In this document: one piece after another, positions 9,372-18,363 of the stretch
Layout: every line of letters begins with the position of its first letter
Numbering within the stretch: the first letter of the stretch is position 1
Assembly: GCF_014333525.1 (NCBI RefSeq)
Contig: NZ_JACSCX010000003.1
Span: 496,001-560,000 of the forward strand
Reading direction: 5' to 3'
DNA from: Hymenobacter puniceus
GTDB taxonomy: Bacteria > Bacteroidota > Bacteroidia > Cytophagales > Hymenobacteraceae
Length of the DNA stretch: 64,000 bases
The notes under the pieces: generated by a model
What the model was told of the DNA's origin: nothing
The model's input: only the letters and a program-made list of their open reading frames with translations
Databases searched by the model: none
Translations under genes and position numbers: made by a program

Positions 9372-10562
9372 ATGATTTTTCGCCTGTTTGTTCTGCTGTT
9401 CCTCTTGGTGGCCACCGCGGCCCCGGCCCAGCAAAAGCCCAAAGCCTCGGCGCCGCTGGTCCGCCAGATGGCCGACTCCTTCATGCGCCGCTACCCCGAC
9501 TCGCTGGGATTGGCCGACAACAAGGCGGCCCGCTGGGGCTACGAGCAGGGGCTGATGCTCAAGGCTATCGAGCGGGTGTGGCAGCAAACCGGCGAGCGGA
9601 AATACCTGGACTATATGGTGCGGATTCTGGACTACTCCATCGGGCCCGACGGCGCCATCCAGCGCTACAAATACGAGGACTTCAACCTGGACAACATTAA
9701 CACCGGCCGCGCCTTGCTCACGCTCAGCCAGCAGCCCGGGCTGGCGCCCGACAAGTACCGCCTGGCCGCCCAACGCCTGCACCAGCAGCTGGCGGCGCAG
9801 CCCCGCACCAAGGAGGGTGGCTACTGGCACAAGAAGCGCTACCCGCACCAGATCTGGCTTGATGGCCTGTACATGGCCGAGCCCTTCGCGGCCGAATACG
9901 CCAAGGTGTTCAACCAACCCGCCGACTTCGACCACGTGGCGCTGCAGTTTGCGCAGGTGGAAAAGCACCTCGTGGATTCTAAAACCGGCCTGCTCTACCA
10001 CGGCTACGACGAAAGCCGGGAGCAGCGCTGGGCCAACAAGACCACCGGCCTCTCGCCCAACTTCTGGGGGCGCGGCATGGGCTGGTACGCCATGGCCCTC
10101 GTGGACGTGCTCGACTACTTCCCCCAGGACCATCCCGAGCGCGCCAAGCTGGTGCAATACCTGCAGCGCCTCGCGCCGGTGCTGGCCCGCTACCAGGACC
10201 CCAAAACCGGCGGCTGGTGGCAGGTATCCGACCAGGCGGGCCGCGCCGGCAACTACATCGAAACCTCGGCCTCGTGCATGTTTGTGTACGCCCTGGCCAA
10301 AGGCAGCCGCCTCGGCTACCTCGACAAGAAGTACAACAAAGTGGCCCGCAAAGGCTACGAGGGCATCGTGCGGCAGTTTGTAGTGCAGGAGCCAACCGGC
10401 CTGCTGACTCTCAACGGCACCGTGAGCGTCGGCGGCCTCGGCGGCTCGCCCTACCGCGACGGCAGCTACGAGTACTACCTCTCCGAGCCACTCCAGCAGA
10501 ACGATTTCAAGGGCGTGGGCCCTTTCATCATGGCCGGCGTGGAGATGGAAATGAGCAAGTAA
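9372..10562 (+). CDS. Glycoside hydrolase family 105: unsaturated rhamnogalacturonyl hydrolase
   Basis: A 396-residue secreted protein (signal ends near PAQ, residue 20). Family landmarks of YteR/YesR-type enzymes are present: LDNINTGRALL with D107, HQIWLDGLYMAEPF with D164, NFWGRGMGWYAMALVDVLDY, and GNYIETSASCMFVYALAKG. GH105 removes the unsaturated uronic acid left at the non-reducing end by pectate or rhamnogalacturonan lyases, via hydration of the double bond by the conserved Asp. No lyase lies in the window, so one may be encoded upstream or elsewhere. The gene follows GH28 by 54 bp and is probably cotranscribed. Confidence 0.94.
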   Translation: MIFRLFVLLFLLVATAAPAQQKPKASAPLVRQMADSFMRRYPDSLGLADNKAARWGYEQGLMLKAIERVWQQTGERKYLDYMVRILDYSIGPDGAIQRYKYEDFNLDNINTGRALLTLSQQPGLAPDKYRLAAQRLHQQLAAQPRTKEGGYWHKKRYPHQIWLDGLYMAEPFAAEYAKVFNQPADFDHVALQFAQVEKHLVDSKTGLLYHGYDESREQRWANKTTGLSPNFWGRGMGWYAMALVDVLDYFPQDHPERAKLVQYLQRLAPVLARYQDPKTGGWWQVSDQAGRAGNYIETSASCMFVYALAKGSRLGYLDKKYNKVARKGYEGIVRQFVVQEPTGLLTLNGTVSVGGLGGSPYRDGSYEYYLSEPLQQNDFKGVGPFIMAGVEMEMSK

Positions 10563-10602
10563 GCCGGGGCCACCTGAGAGGAGGCCATACTGGTAATCAG
10601 AC

Positions 10603-10695
10603 CGTCATGCTGAGCCTGCCGAAGCATCTCTCCCGCTTCGTTTGATTACCATTCAGGCAAAGCGGGAGAGATGCTTCGGCAAGCTCAGCATGACG
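10603..10695. repeat. GTCAT-type intergenic palindrome, copy 1
   Basis: Arms 10603-10638 and 10660-10695 are 36 bp each and complementary except at one position, with a 21-base loop. The ends read CGTCATGC and GCATGACG. It lies between convergent genes (GH105 and GH2), where it could act as a bidirectional terminator or mRNA 3' end structure. It belongs to the dispersed family found again near 17.8, 32.2, 35.0, 36.8, 40.2 and 56.1 kb. Confidence 0.9.
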
Positions 10696-10729
10696 TTTTA
10701 CAGTATTCAATATTTACTCTCCGCCGGCC

Positions 10730-13606
10730 CTAAAACAGGTCGTCCTTGGCGGGGGCGGTGTAGGGCTGGGGCTGACGGTCGGTTTTGGGGAGGCCGAAGT
10801 AGAAGAACAGGGTGCGCTGGCGGGTGCCGCGCAGGTGGTTCAGCTCGCTGGCCGGGCCCAGGTTGGCGGTGTTGGCGTCGATGTTGAGCGCCAGCTTGGT
10901 GCCCAGCGGCGGAATGGCGTCCAGAAACGACAGGTTGCCGACGGGTAGGACGGGGGAGGGCTGCACGCCCGACAGGCCGTAGAAGTCGAACAGGCGCACG
11001 TAGAGGCCGGGGTCGGGGCTGGCCACCAGGAACTTGCCTTCTACAGTGTTCATTTCCAGCCAGGCAATGTCGGCGAAGTAGCCCTTGAATTCCGGGTAAA
11101 TCCAGGGGGCGGCGCCGGTCTGGGTGTTGTTGTAGGCGTTTTCCCACACGTTGTCGGCCACGCCCAGCAGGCGGTTTTTCCACACCCGGTACGGCCCCTT
11201 GCCCAGCCACTTCGCCCCGATGACGTAGTTTTCAGGATAGGTGAAGCTCAGGCCGGCAAAGGCATAGTCGGTGGGCGGCAGCGCGTACTCGTAGGTGAGC
11301 TGCAGCCAGCCCGAGGCATACATCTTCCAGCGCACCGTTTTCAGGTCGCCGGAGTAGCGCGCCTCCACCACTTCACCGTCGGCCTCGGTGTGGTGCTGCA
11401 GGCCCAGGAAGGCAGCCGCGCCACTCACCAGCACCGGGCCGTTGCCGAAGGAAAGCTTGTCGCCATTGTTGCCCCTGATGCCGGTGAGCTGGCCGGTGGT
11501 TTTGCTGAAGCCCACGCTGATATTGCCGGCCTTCAGCGTTAGCAGCGAATCGGTATCGGTGGCGGCTACGGCGCCGGGCGCGGTCAGGTCCAATAAGCCG
11601 GCCAACACCTTAGCGTTGCCGCCGGTTTTCCAGGTCCATTTGTACACTAGGTTCTTCTGCGCATCAAAAGCCGACAGCACCAACGCGTCGTACTGCTGCC
11701 AGTTTTTGGGCAACCCCAGCTGCAAGCGCCCGGTGCCTAGCGGCTTCACATCAGGACTTTTGAGGCGGTTTTTCTGCTGCGTTATCGCGCCCGGAAAGGC
11801 GTCGGTGGGCGAGCGGAAGTTCACTAGCTCCCACTGGAAAAAGCACTGGTTGAGGTTGGTGAAGTGGTAGCGGTTTTCCACCGGCAGCGTGCCGTTGAAC
11901 TTGGCCGGCAGCTCCGGCAGCGCAATGCGGATGGGCGAAAAGATTTCCCGGATGGCGTAGAAGCTGCCTTCCTTTTCGCGGTGCGGGCCCACCACGCCGT
12001 CGGGCGCATTCACCCCGTTTACGTCGATGATGTTGCGCTGATCGGTACGCACCACACCCTCGTCCAGCAAAGCCCACAGAAAGCCGCCGCCGCTGCGTTT
12101 GGCGTTCCAGTGCAGCTCCCAGAAGTCGGCCAGGCCGGTGCCGCCGCCGCCGTCGTCCTGGCAGTGCAGAAACTCGGTGGGCATGTAAATCAGGGAGTCG
12201 GCCAGGAGCTGACGGGTGCTGTAGTAGTTCTCGTAGTGGTTGCCGTCGATGCCGTTGTGGGCGTTGCCGGGCCGGTGGTGGGCGTGGATGACGGGCCGGT
12301 TACTAAGGTCGTAACGGCCAAAATCGTCGTCGAGCTCCTTGTTGGTACCGCCCTCGTTGCCGTTGCTCCAGAACAGGATGCTGGGGTGGTTGGCGTCGCG
12401 CTGCACCATTTCGCGCACCAGCTTGGCGCCGGCCGCGGTGCTGTAGGCTTTCTGCCAGCCGGCTAGCTCATCCAGTACATAGAGGCCCAGCGAGTCACAG
12501 AGGTCCAGGAACTTCGCGTCGGGCGGGTAGTGGGCCATGCGCACGGCGTTCAGGTTCATTTCTTTGAGCAGCTTCACGTCGAGCAGCTGGATGGAGTCGT
12601 TGAGCGTGCGGCCGGATTCGGGCCACCAGCTGTGCCGGTTGATGCCCTTCATCTTCACCTGCGTGCCGTTCACAAAAATGCCCTGCCTGCGCCGCACCTC
12701 AATGGTGCGAAACCCAAACCGGCTGGTGGTTTCGTGCAGCGTGGTGCCGCCCGCCCGCAAGCTGGTGCGCACCCGGTAGAGGTAGGGCGTTTCGGCGGTC
12801 CAGCGCCGCGGCTGGCGCACCTGCGTGCGCACCATCACGACGGTATCCTGTGGGTTGGCCGCGGCCTGCGCCGTGCCCATCACCTGGCCCGCAGCATCCA
12901 GAATTTCGGCCTGCACCTGCGCCCCGGCCGGTGCGTTGCGCACAAACACGTTCATGCTGAACGCGCCACTAGCCTGCGCATTGATGGCGGTGCGTGCAAT
13001 AAACTGCCTCGGGTACGCGGCCAGGTACACCGGCCGGAAAATGCCCCCGAACACCCAGTAGTCGGCCAGCCGCTCGGCGTTGTTCACGGTTTTGTCGGCC
13101 GACATCTTGCTCACCGTCACTTCCAGCAGATTGGGCCGGCCGGGTTGGAGCTTGTCGGTGATGTCGTGTTGGAACTCATAGAACGCGCCCTGGTGCACCG
13201 GCCCCGCTGCCTGCCCGTTGATTTTTACCTCGGTATCCGTCATCGAGCCCTCAAACACGATAAACACCTGCTTATCCTGCCACGCGGCGGGCACCTGAAA
13301 CGAGTGCCGGTAGCGGCCCTGCTCGTCGGCGAAGCGGAAGTTCTTGCCGTAGGTTTTGTAGTCGCGGCCGTAGTTGTAGCTCCCGAAACCCATCTGTTCC
13401 CAGCACGAAGGCACCGCAATTTTGGTCCAGAAGCCGCTTTGACGCCCCCCGGTGCAGAAGAAGTCCCACTGCACGGTCGGGTGGTTGTCGCGCCCCGAGA
13501 GGTACTGCACCTGCGTTTGCGGCGCCGGCTGGGCCACGGCTGGGGTGGGTGGCAGGAAAGCTAGCCAAAGGAACAGTAGCAGAACGAGGGAAGCAGGAAG
13601 GCGCAT
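10730..13606 (-). CDS. Glycoside hydrolase family 2 protein (beta-galactosidase-like)
   Basis: A 958-residue protein with a signal peptide ending at PAVAQ (residue 26). The order is jelly-roll sugar-binding domain (about 50-200), Ig-like domain, TIM barrel (about 310-560), then C-terminal beta domains. The acid/base motif FWSNGNEGG places the catalytic Glu at 418; the likely nucleophile is Glu478 in YMPTEFLHC. KGINRHSWWPESG is a typical start of a GH2 barrel. It is convergent with GH105, facing the polysaccharide locus, and could remove beta-galactose or a related sugar from pectic side chains. Substrate identity is inferred; beta-glucuronidase- or mannosidase-like activity cannot be excluded. 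Confidence 0.9.
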   Translation of the reverse strand: MRLPASLVLLLFLWLAFLPPTPAVAQPAPQTQVQYLSGRDNHPTVQWDFFCTGGRQSGFWTKIAVPSCWEQMGFGSYNYGRDYKTYGKNFRFADEQGRYRHSFQVPAAWQDKQVFIVFEGSMTDTEVKINGQAAGPVHQGAFYEFQHDITDKLQPGRPNLLEVTVSKMSADKTVNNAERLADYWVFGGIFRPVYLAAYPRQFIARTAINAQASGAFSMNVFVRNAPAGAQVQAEILDAAGQVMGTAQAAANPQDTVVMVRTQVRQPRRWTAETPYLYRVRTSLRAGGTTLHETTSRFGFRTIEVRRRQGIFVNGTQVKMKGINRHSWWPESGRTLNDSIQLLDVKLLKEMNLNAVRMAHYPPDAKFLDLCDSLGLYVLDELAGWQKAYSTAAGAKLVREMVQRDANHPSILFWSNGNEGGTNKELDDDFGRYDLSNRPVIHAHHRPGNAHNGIDGNHYENYYSTRQLLADSLIYMPTEFLHCQDDGGGGTGLADFWELHWNAKRSGGGFLWALLDEGVVRTDQRNIIDVNGVNAPDGVVGPHREKEGSFYAIREIFSPIRIALPELPAKFNGTLPVENRYHFTNLNQCFFQWELVNFRSPTDAFPGAITQQKNRLKSPDVKPLGTGRLQLGLPKNWQQYDALVLSAFDAQKNLVYKWTWKTGGNAKVLAGLLDLTAPGAVAATDTDSLLTLKAGNISVGFSKTTGQLTGIRGNNGDKLSFGNGPVLVSGAAAFLGLQHHTEADGEVVEARYSGDLKTVRWKMYASGWLQLTYEYALPPTDYAFAGLSFTYPENYVIGAKWLGKGPYRVWKNRLLGVADNVWENAYNNTQTGAAPWIYPEFKGYFADIAWLEMNTVEGKFLVASPDPGLYVRLFDFYGLSGVQPSPVLPVGNLSFLDAIPPLGTKLALNIDANTANLGPASELNHLRGTRQRTLFFYFGLPKTDRQPQPYTAPAKDDLF

Positions 13607-13710
13607 GGCAGGCGGAAGGCAGGGAGACGATGTAACCTAGCTATCCGGCGCGTGGTTGCCCCCCTGTAGTATCCTGTATGCCAATTTGCTGCAGCCTTAT
13701 GATCAGAGGA

Positions 13711-14247
13711 TCAGGGCTTTTGTATGAAGTAAAATAGGTTTCGCTCCAATTCAAACGCTGTTTTCTGCAGGCGTCTTCGAGCTATTATGTACGGAATGCC
13801 TACCACCAAAAGCCCCTGGAATAACAGCATGGCCATTGTAATCAGCGCGTCAGCTAAGGTGGTGCTTTCATCCCGCACCAGCAGTGATACAAAAGCAAAA
13901 AGCACGAAAGCCAGATAGAAAAAAGCAGGAAATAGAAGCATACCGGAGGCCCCGTTCAACTCACCCTCCAGGCGTGTGCCCGCTTGGATTGACAGCACGG
14001 CACCTTCAAAAGCGGGAAAAAAGAGGTGGTTGCCATCGGGGAGCGGCTTTAGCCGCACATAGTTGGCCTGCACTATCCCGTTGTAGGGTGCAATAGTGGG
14101 AGAAAAGAGGCGGCCCAGCCGGCCGAATGGATTCAGGTTAGGAGGCGCCACGTGAGGCTGTAGCCGCAACACAAACTGGGCTGCATCAACCGGAAATTCC
14201 AGCGCAAACGGCGTAATCAGCCAGACCCAGCGAAATAGTTCTTTCAT
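13711..14247 (-). CDS. Hypothetical membrane protein
   Basis: Taking the ATG at 14247 gives 178 residues; a longer frame to 14358 exists but would run into the promoter of the divergent methyltransferase gene. The N-terminal two thirds look soluble, with FPVDAAQFVLRLQP and GRLFSPTIAPYNG segments. Two hydrophobic segments follow (about 104-126 and 133-155). I do not recognise the family. A TATCTTTA on the minus strand (14302-14295) could be its -7 box, giving a leader of about 40 nt. It is divergent from the THUMP methyltransferase gene, with no obvious functional link. Confidence 0.6.
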   Translation of the reverse strand: MKELFRWVWLITPFALEFPVDAAQFVLRLQPHVAPPNLNPFGRLGRLFSPTIAPYNGIVQANYVRLKPLPDGNHLFFPAFEGAVLSIQAGTRLEGELNGASGMLLFPAFFYLAFVLFAFVSLLVRDESTTLADALITMAMLLFQGLLVVGIPYIIARRRLQKTAFELERNLFYFIQKP

Positions 14248-14294
14248 TGGAATAAAGTCGTTAGCCAGCTCGGCCAACCGTGGCTGGCTACAGG

Positions 14295-14342
14295 TAAAGA
14301 TAGAGCCGGTGGGGCTGAAGCCCGTTACTTTCCCGACCTTTG
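14295..14342. promoter_or_regulatory. Divergent promoter region with two -7 box candidates
   Basis: The minus strand carries TATCTTTA at 14302-14295, facing the membrane protein gene. The plus strand carries GACCTTTG at 14335-14342, one base off the Bacteroidota TAnnTTTG consensus, 30 bases before the methyltransferase ATG. No clear -33 TTTG is visible for either. This is motif matching only. Confidence 0.45.
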
Positions 14343-14372
14343 CACCTTCAACCTCCACGCAACACCCCGCAT

Positions 14373-15557
14373 ATGGCCCAGGCCCGCCGCTCCGCCCCGT
14401 TCTACATGACCGCCACCACCCAGTTTGGGCTGGAAGAAATTCTGGCGGAAGAGCTGTATCAACTGGGTGCCAAAATCGAGAAGGTGGGCCAGCGGGCTGT
14501 AGAATTTATCGGCGACATGCAGCTGTGCTACGAGGCCAACCTGTGGTGCCGCACCGCCGTGCGCATCCTGCGTCCCTTCGCCGGCTTCTACGCCCCCGAT
14601 GAAAAAGGCCTCTATCGTGAAGTAGGCCGCATCGACTGGGCCGACTACATTCAGCCCGACCAGACGTTTGCCATTACGGCCGTCGTCAACAAGTCCACCT
14701 TCGAGCACTCGTTGTTTGTGGCCCAGCTCACCAAGGATGCCATCGTGGACCAGTTCCGCAACCGCACCGGCAGCCGCCCCAGCGTGGACGTGAAGAACCC
14801 CGACGTGCGCCTGCACCTGCACATGCTCGACAACGAGGTGGTGCTCAGCCTCGATTCTTCGGGCGAGTCCTTGCACAAGCGCGGCTACCGCCAGCAAACC
14901 AACGTGGCCCCGCTCAACGAAGCCCTGGCCGCCGGCATCCTGCTGCTCGCCGACTGGGACGGCAAAAAGACCCTTGTAGACCCCATGTGCGGCTCCGGCA
15001 CGCTGCTCACCGAGGCCGCCCTCATCAGCCAGCGCATTGCGCCGGGCCTCTACCACCAGGGCAAGTTTGGATTCGAGAACTGGGCTGACTTTGACAAGGC
15101 GCTTTGGGAATCGGTGCGCCTTGATGCCGAGCAGGCCCGCTTCGACGAGCCCCAGGCTATGCTCTACGGCTCCGACCTCTCGCCGGAGTTCATCGAGCTG
15201 GCCCGTGAAAACGTGGAAGCCGCCGGCCTCGAAGACTTCATCCGCTTCGCTGTGCGCGACGTGAAGGACGCCACCGCCCCCAAAGGCGAGCCAGGCATTG
15301 TGGTGATGAACCCGCCCTACGGCGAGCGAATCGGGGAGGAAGCCGAAATGGATGCCCTCTATAAAACCATCGGCGACACGCTCAAAACCGGCTTTCAGGG
15401 CTACGACGCCTTCATCTTCACCGGCAACCTGGAAGCGGCCAAGCGCGTGGGCCTGAAAACCTCGCGGCGCATTCCGCTCTATAACGGCCCCATCGACTGC
15501 CGCCTGCTGAAGTACGAACTATACCAGGGTAGCCGGAGAGCGAAAACGGACTTATAA
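14373..15557 (+). CDS. rlmL: THUMP-domain class I rRNA methyltransferase (RlmL-type)
   Basis: The ATG at 14373 gives 394 residues. An N-terminal THUMP region (about 50-160) is followed by a Rossmann methyltransferase domain. Motif I is DPMCGSGTLLTEAAL (about 203-217), and the catalytic NPPYG tetrapeptide of N2-guanine or N6-adenine methyltransferases is at about 313-317. This is the COG0116 layout of E. coli RlmL, which makes m2G2445 in 23S rRNA, but without the RlmK half of the E. coli fusion. That is common outside gammaproteobacteria. The target base is inferred from the family. The gene stands alone, divergent from a membrane protein gene. Confidence 0.88.
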   Translation: MAQARRSAPFYMTATTQFGLEEILAEELYQLGAKIEKVGQRAVEFIGDMQLCYEANLWCRTAVRILRPFAGFYAPDEKGLYREVGRIDWADYIQPDQTFAITAVVNKSTFEHSLFVAQLTKDAIVDQFRNRTGSRPSVDVKNPDVRLHLHMLDNEVVLSLDSSGESLHKRGYRQQTNVAPLNEALAAGILLLADWDGKKTLVDPMCGSGTLLTEAALISQRIAPGLYHQGKFGFENWADFDKALWESVRLDAEQARFDEPQAMLYGSDLSPEFIELARENVEAAGLEDFIRFAVRDVKDATAPKGEPGIVVMNPPYGERIGEEAEMDALYKTIGDTLKTGFQGYDAFIFTGNLEAAKRVGLKTSRRIPLYNGPIDCRLLKYELYQGSRRAKTDL

Positions 15558-15573
15558 TCTCCGACATCAAAGA

Positions 15574-16113
15574 TTAAAATGCGGTGCCGTCGCAGTTGTC
15601 AGGGCATTTGTCGTCTGTTTCTATCACTGTACATTCTATTGGCACGAGTTGCTTGCTGGTGTAGTTTGCGTCCATGTCTCTGTTTTTGCCGCTGGGGCCA
15701 ATTTCCACCCCTACAATTATCATTCGGGGTTTATAAGGGGGAATTCTGTTTTTATATGCAGGATAGATGCGAATGCCGATACAGCCGGTTTGGGCTAGGA
15801 TTTTGGCAATGGTATCCTTGGCAACGTAATAGATTTTGGGATCTTCTTCTGAAGGCCTTGTAGAGCCTGGAAAATGCACTGCTGCATAGTTCCGAGTTAA
15901 GTCCTTTAACTTAATTTTATCGGCTGGCTTACCAAATCCTCTGCCCCCCGGGTAGTCAGGGCGTATGGGCACTGCTGCCTGGGTGGTAGGTAATATAGTG
16001 GGTGGCTGAGAATCAGAAGCCTTAGATGTGGAAGGGTTAGAATTGCAACTTGCCAAGCAGAAAATTACTGGTAGCAAAGGAAGTGCAGCCACTGGGTAGA
16101 TATATTTTCTCAT
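15574..16113 (-). CDS. Hypothetical lipoprotein, AT-richer than neighbours
   Basis: A 179-residue protein with a lipoprotein signal, lipobox LASC (Cys 23), then a Ser/Thr/Pro-rich linker. The mature part contains YPGGRGFGKP, GCIGIRIYPAYKN, and ends with VIETDDKCPDNCDGTAF. I do not recognise the family. Base composition is clearly lower in GC than the flanking genes, and the upstream 100 bp is strongly AT-rich, suggesting recent acquisition or low expression. It is convergent with the methyltransferase gene, 16 bp apart. Confidence 0.65.
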   Translation of the reverse strand: MRKYIYPVAALPLLPVIFCLASCNSNPSTSKASDSQPPTILPTTQAAVPIRPDYPGGRGFGKPADKIKLKDLTRNYAAVHFPGSTRPSEEDPKIYYVAKDTIAKILAQTGCIGIRIYPAYKNRIPPYKPRMIIVGVEIGPSGKNRDMDANYTSKQLVPIECTVIETDDKCPDNCDGTAF

Positions 16114-16316
16114 TGTTGTTGGGAAATCTGGTGAGAATAGGTGCGGGATAGCCGCTATGGCTCGGACTTTATTGTATCGATAATTTAATAAATAATAAAT
16201 AAATAATTATAAAAAGTGATAATCAATGAATATGCTGAATGATACTTGGGGTCATGCATAGGTGTCTGGTTAGCGCTACACTCCCTGCCATCTGAGGGGA
16301 GGCCCTTAGAACTGCG
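16114..16316. other. AT-rich intergenic segment
   Basis: Between the divergent lipoprotein and helicase genes lies a strikingly AT-rich tract (about 16175-16225) with repeated AATAAATAATAAATAAATAA-like words, unlike anything else in the window. No gene is visible. It may contain the lipoprotein promoter or an AT-rich curved region. Confidence 0.5.
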
Positions 16317-16324
16317 TACCTTTG
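16317..16324 (+). promoter_or_regulatory. -7 box TACCTTTG of DEAD-box helicase gene
   Basis: An exact match to the Bacteroidota -7 consensus TAnnTTTG. The ATG at 16343 lies 18 bases after the box, predicting a leader of roughly 12 nt. No good -33 TTTG is seen. Confidence 0.6.
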
Positions 16325-16342
16325 CAGGCTAATTCCAAGTTT

Positions 16343-17725
16343 ATGACCTCCTTTGCCGACCTCGGCCTCGCGCCCTTTCTGTTGCAAGCCCTCGAAGAGC
16401 TGCAGTTCACCCAGCCTACGCCCGTGCAGGAGCAGGTGCTGCCCCTCACGCTCGCCGGCCAGGACGTAGCCGGGCAGGCGCCCACCGGCTCCGGCAAAAC
16501 CGCCGCCTACGGCCTTGGCCTGCTGCAACAGGTTGACGTAACAAACGACGCCGTGCAGATGCTGGTGCTGGTGCCCGCCCGCGAGCTGGCCCTGCAGGTG
16601 CGCGACGCCCTCAAGAAAATGGGTAAGTTTCTGCCCAACCTGCGCGTAGCGGCCTTCTACGGCGGCCACGCCTTCGGCGAGGAAAAGGCCTCCCTCACGC
16701 AGGCTCCGCACATCGTGGTAGCCACGCCCGGCCGTTTCCTCGACCACCTGGAGCGCCGCACCATCATCCCGAACCAGCTCAAAAGTCTCGTGCTCGATGA
16801 GGCCGATAAGCTGCTGGAGCTGGGCTTCCAGGACGAGCTGGTGGAGATTGTGAAGCGCCTGCCGCGCCGCCGCCAGACGTTGCTATTCTCGGCTACCATG
16901 TCGGATAAGGTGCTGGAGCTGATCCGTAAGAACCTCACCCGGCCCCGCGTGATAAACCTGGGCGAGGACGACGACCAACTGCCTGAGAACCTCACGCTGC
17001 TCGGCCACGTCGGCCCGATTGAGCTGAAGCCGGCGGCTTTGCTGCACATCCTGCGCCAGCCCGAAACCGGCCGCGCCCTCATCTTCTGCAACACCCGCGA
17101 CCGGTGCATGGAGCTGGCCCGCTTCCTGCAGGGCCGCGAAGTGGCGGCCGAGGTGCTACACGGCAAAATGCCCCAGCCCGAGCGCGACAAAGCTCTGCTC
17201 AAGCTGCGCAACGGTTCCAGCCAGGTGCTGGTAGCCACCGACGTAGCCGCCCGTGGCCTCGACGTGACACTGCTTGACACCGTGGTACAATACGACGCCC
17301 CCGACAAAGCCGACGGCTTCCAGCACCGCGCCGGCCGCACGGCCCGCGCCGGCGCTGCCGGCACGGCCCACATCCTGGCTACCCCCAAAGAGCAGGACCA
17401 CGTGAAAAAGTGGCCCATTGCCGAAAGCATCAAGTGGAGCCAAATGGTGGCACCCAAGCTGCCACCCGCTGCGCCCAAAGCGCCCAAGCCCGAAAACGTG
17501 ACTCTGCACGTCACGGCCGGTAAGAAAGACAAAGTCAGTGCCCACGACCTGGTAGGGGCTTTCGTGAATGTGGGCGGCGTGGCCCGCGAGCAGGTCGGCC
17601 ACATCGAGGTGTTCGACTACTACAGCTACGTGGCTGTGCCGCGCGGCCAGGTGCAGGACGTGGTGCAGCGCCTGCTGGGTGCTAAAGTGAAAGGCAAAAA
17701 AGTGCGCGTGACGGAAGTACGGTAG
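16343..17725 (+). CDS. DEAD-box RNA helicase with DbpA-type C-terminal domain
   Basis: The ATG at 16343 gives 460 residues. Motifs in order: Q motif with QPTPVQEQ, Walker A APTGSGKT (46-53), TPGRFLDHLE, Walker B LDEADKLLELGF, SATMSDK, ATDVAARGLDV, and QHRAGRTARAG (the usual HRxGRTxR). A short C-terminal domain (about 390-460) ending in VKGKKVRVTEVR resembles the DbpA/CsdA RNA-binding fold. It unwinds short RNA duplexes, probably in ribosome assembly or mRNA turnover. It is one of two DEAD-box genes in the window; unlike the one at 56464 it lacks a Gly/Arg tail. It has its own promoter. Confidence 0.93.
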   Translation: MTSFADLGLAPFLLQALEELQFTQPTPVQEQVLPLTLAGQDVAGQAPTGSGKTAAYGLGLLQQVDVTNDAVQMLVLVPARELALQVRDALKKMGKFLPNLRVAAFYGGHAFGEEKASLTQAPHIVVATPGRFLDHLERRTIIPNQLKSLVLDEADKLLELGFQDELVEIVKRLPRRRQTLLFSATMSDKVLELIRKNLTRPRVINLGEDDDQLPENLTLLGHVGPIELKPAALLHILRQPETGRALIFCNTRDRCMELARFLQGREVAAEVLHGKMPQPERDKALLKLRNGSSQVLVATDVAARGLDVTLLDTVVQYDAPDKADGFQHRAGRTARAGAAGTAHILATPKEQDHVKKWPIAESIKWSQMVAPKLPPAAPKAPKPENVTLHVTAGKKDKVSAHDLVGAFVNVGGVAREQVGHIEVFDYYSYVAVPRGQVQDVVQRLLGAKVKGKKVRVTEVR

Positions 17726-17753
17726 AACCAGTAAAAAACGGGTACACTCCAGA

Positions 17754-17850
17754 ACGTCATTCCGAGCTTGCCGAGGAATCTCGCGTGCTGATGTCTGAAT
17801 AGTATTTCAACCTCAGCACGCGAGATTCCTCGGCAAGCTCGGAATGACGT
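17754..17850. repeat. GTCAT-type intergenic palindrome, copy 2
   Basis: Arms 17754-17791 and 17813-17850 are 38 bp and perfectly complementary, with a 21-base loop. The core is the TTCC/GGAA flavour (CGTCATTCCGAGC). The second arm ends 17 bases before the ATG of the next gene, so it would sit in or just before that gene's leader. Confidence 0.92.
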
Positions 17851-17867
17851 GCTATCTAGGCGCTATT

Positions 17868-18200
17868 ATGCCCCACCAGCTCCTCTTTATTTGCAGCCAG
17901 AACCGCTGGCGTAGCCTCACAGCGGAGCGGCTCTTTGACGGGCATCCAACCTACGAAGCCCGCTCGGCCGGCACCGAGCCGGGGGCGCGGGTGCGCGTCA
18001 CGGCCGGGCACCTGGGCTGGGCCGATGTGGTGTTTGTGATGGAGCGCAAGCACGCTGACATTCTACGGCAGAAATTCCAGGCGGAGTTGGCTGGCAAGCC
18101 ACTGGTAGTGCTGCGCATCCCCGACAAATTTCAGTTCATGGACCACATCCTGCAGGACTTGTTGCGCGAGCGGCTGCGGGAGCACCTGCCGGAGTTGTAG
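17868..18200 (+). CDS. Low-molecular-weight phosphatase-like protein
   Basis: The ATG at 17868 gives 110 residues. The N-terminal strand and P-loop LLFICSQNRWRS fit the CX5R signature of low-molecular-weight tyrosine phosphatases, with Cys9 and Arg15. Further along are YEARSAGTEPGA and ADVVFVMERKHAD, which match the family's strand order. The protein is short and lacks the C-terminal DPY-type acid motif, so it belongs to the small COG4551-like subgroup whose physiological substrate is unknown. The start was chosen over an in-frame ATG at 17844 that lies inside the preceding palindrome. Confidence 0.8.
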   Translation: MPHQLLFICSQNRWRSLTAERLFDGHPTYEARSAGTEPGARVRVTAGHLGWADVVFVMERKHADILRQKFQAELAGKPLVVLRIPDKFQFMDHILQDLLRERLREHLPEL

Positions 18201-18214
18201 CCTTCCGATTTCCT

Positions 18215-18317
18215 GTAGAGACGCGTATTCTTGTCTGGTTGCTGAACGGCCCGAACCGCGCCAGCTAAACAACATCCCCAACCAAAGGCCAGGGAGCTAA
18301 CGACAAGACGCGAGTAG
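18215..18317. other. Intergenic segment with degenerate GACGCG repeat
   Basis: GTAGAGACGCG at 18215-18225 and CAAGACGCGAGTAG at 18304-18317 look like remnants of one repeat, but their arms pair poorly. The words resemble those near 5.4 kb and 58.6 kb. A TACTTTTA near 18324 could be a weak -7 box for the peptidase gene. Confidence 0.3.
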
Positions 18318-18363
18318 GGGCATACTTTTATAACCAAACGCTCTTCCGGCCGTTTAGCCGGCC

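Noticed and set aside
5400-10157. A 1585-codon open frame on the minus strand across the polysaccharide locus
   Set aside because: It lies opposite three genes with clear signal peptides and family motifs. Its translation is rich in His, Gly, Val and Arg, as expected for the antisense of GC-rich codons.
13711-14358. Longer start for the membrane protein at 14358
   Set aside because: It would place the N-terminus over the promoter region of the divergent methyltransferase gene and adds a segment with no fold-like features.
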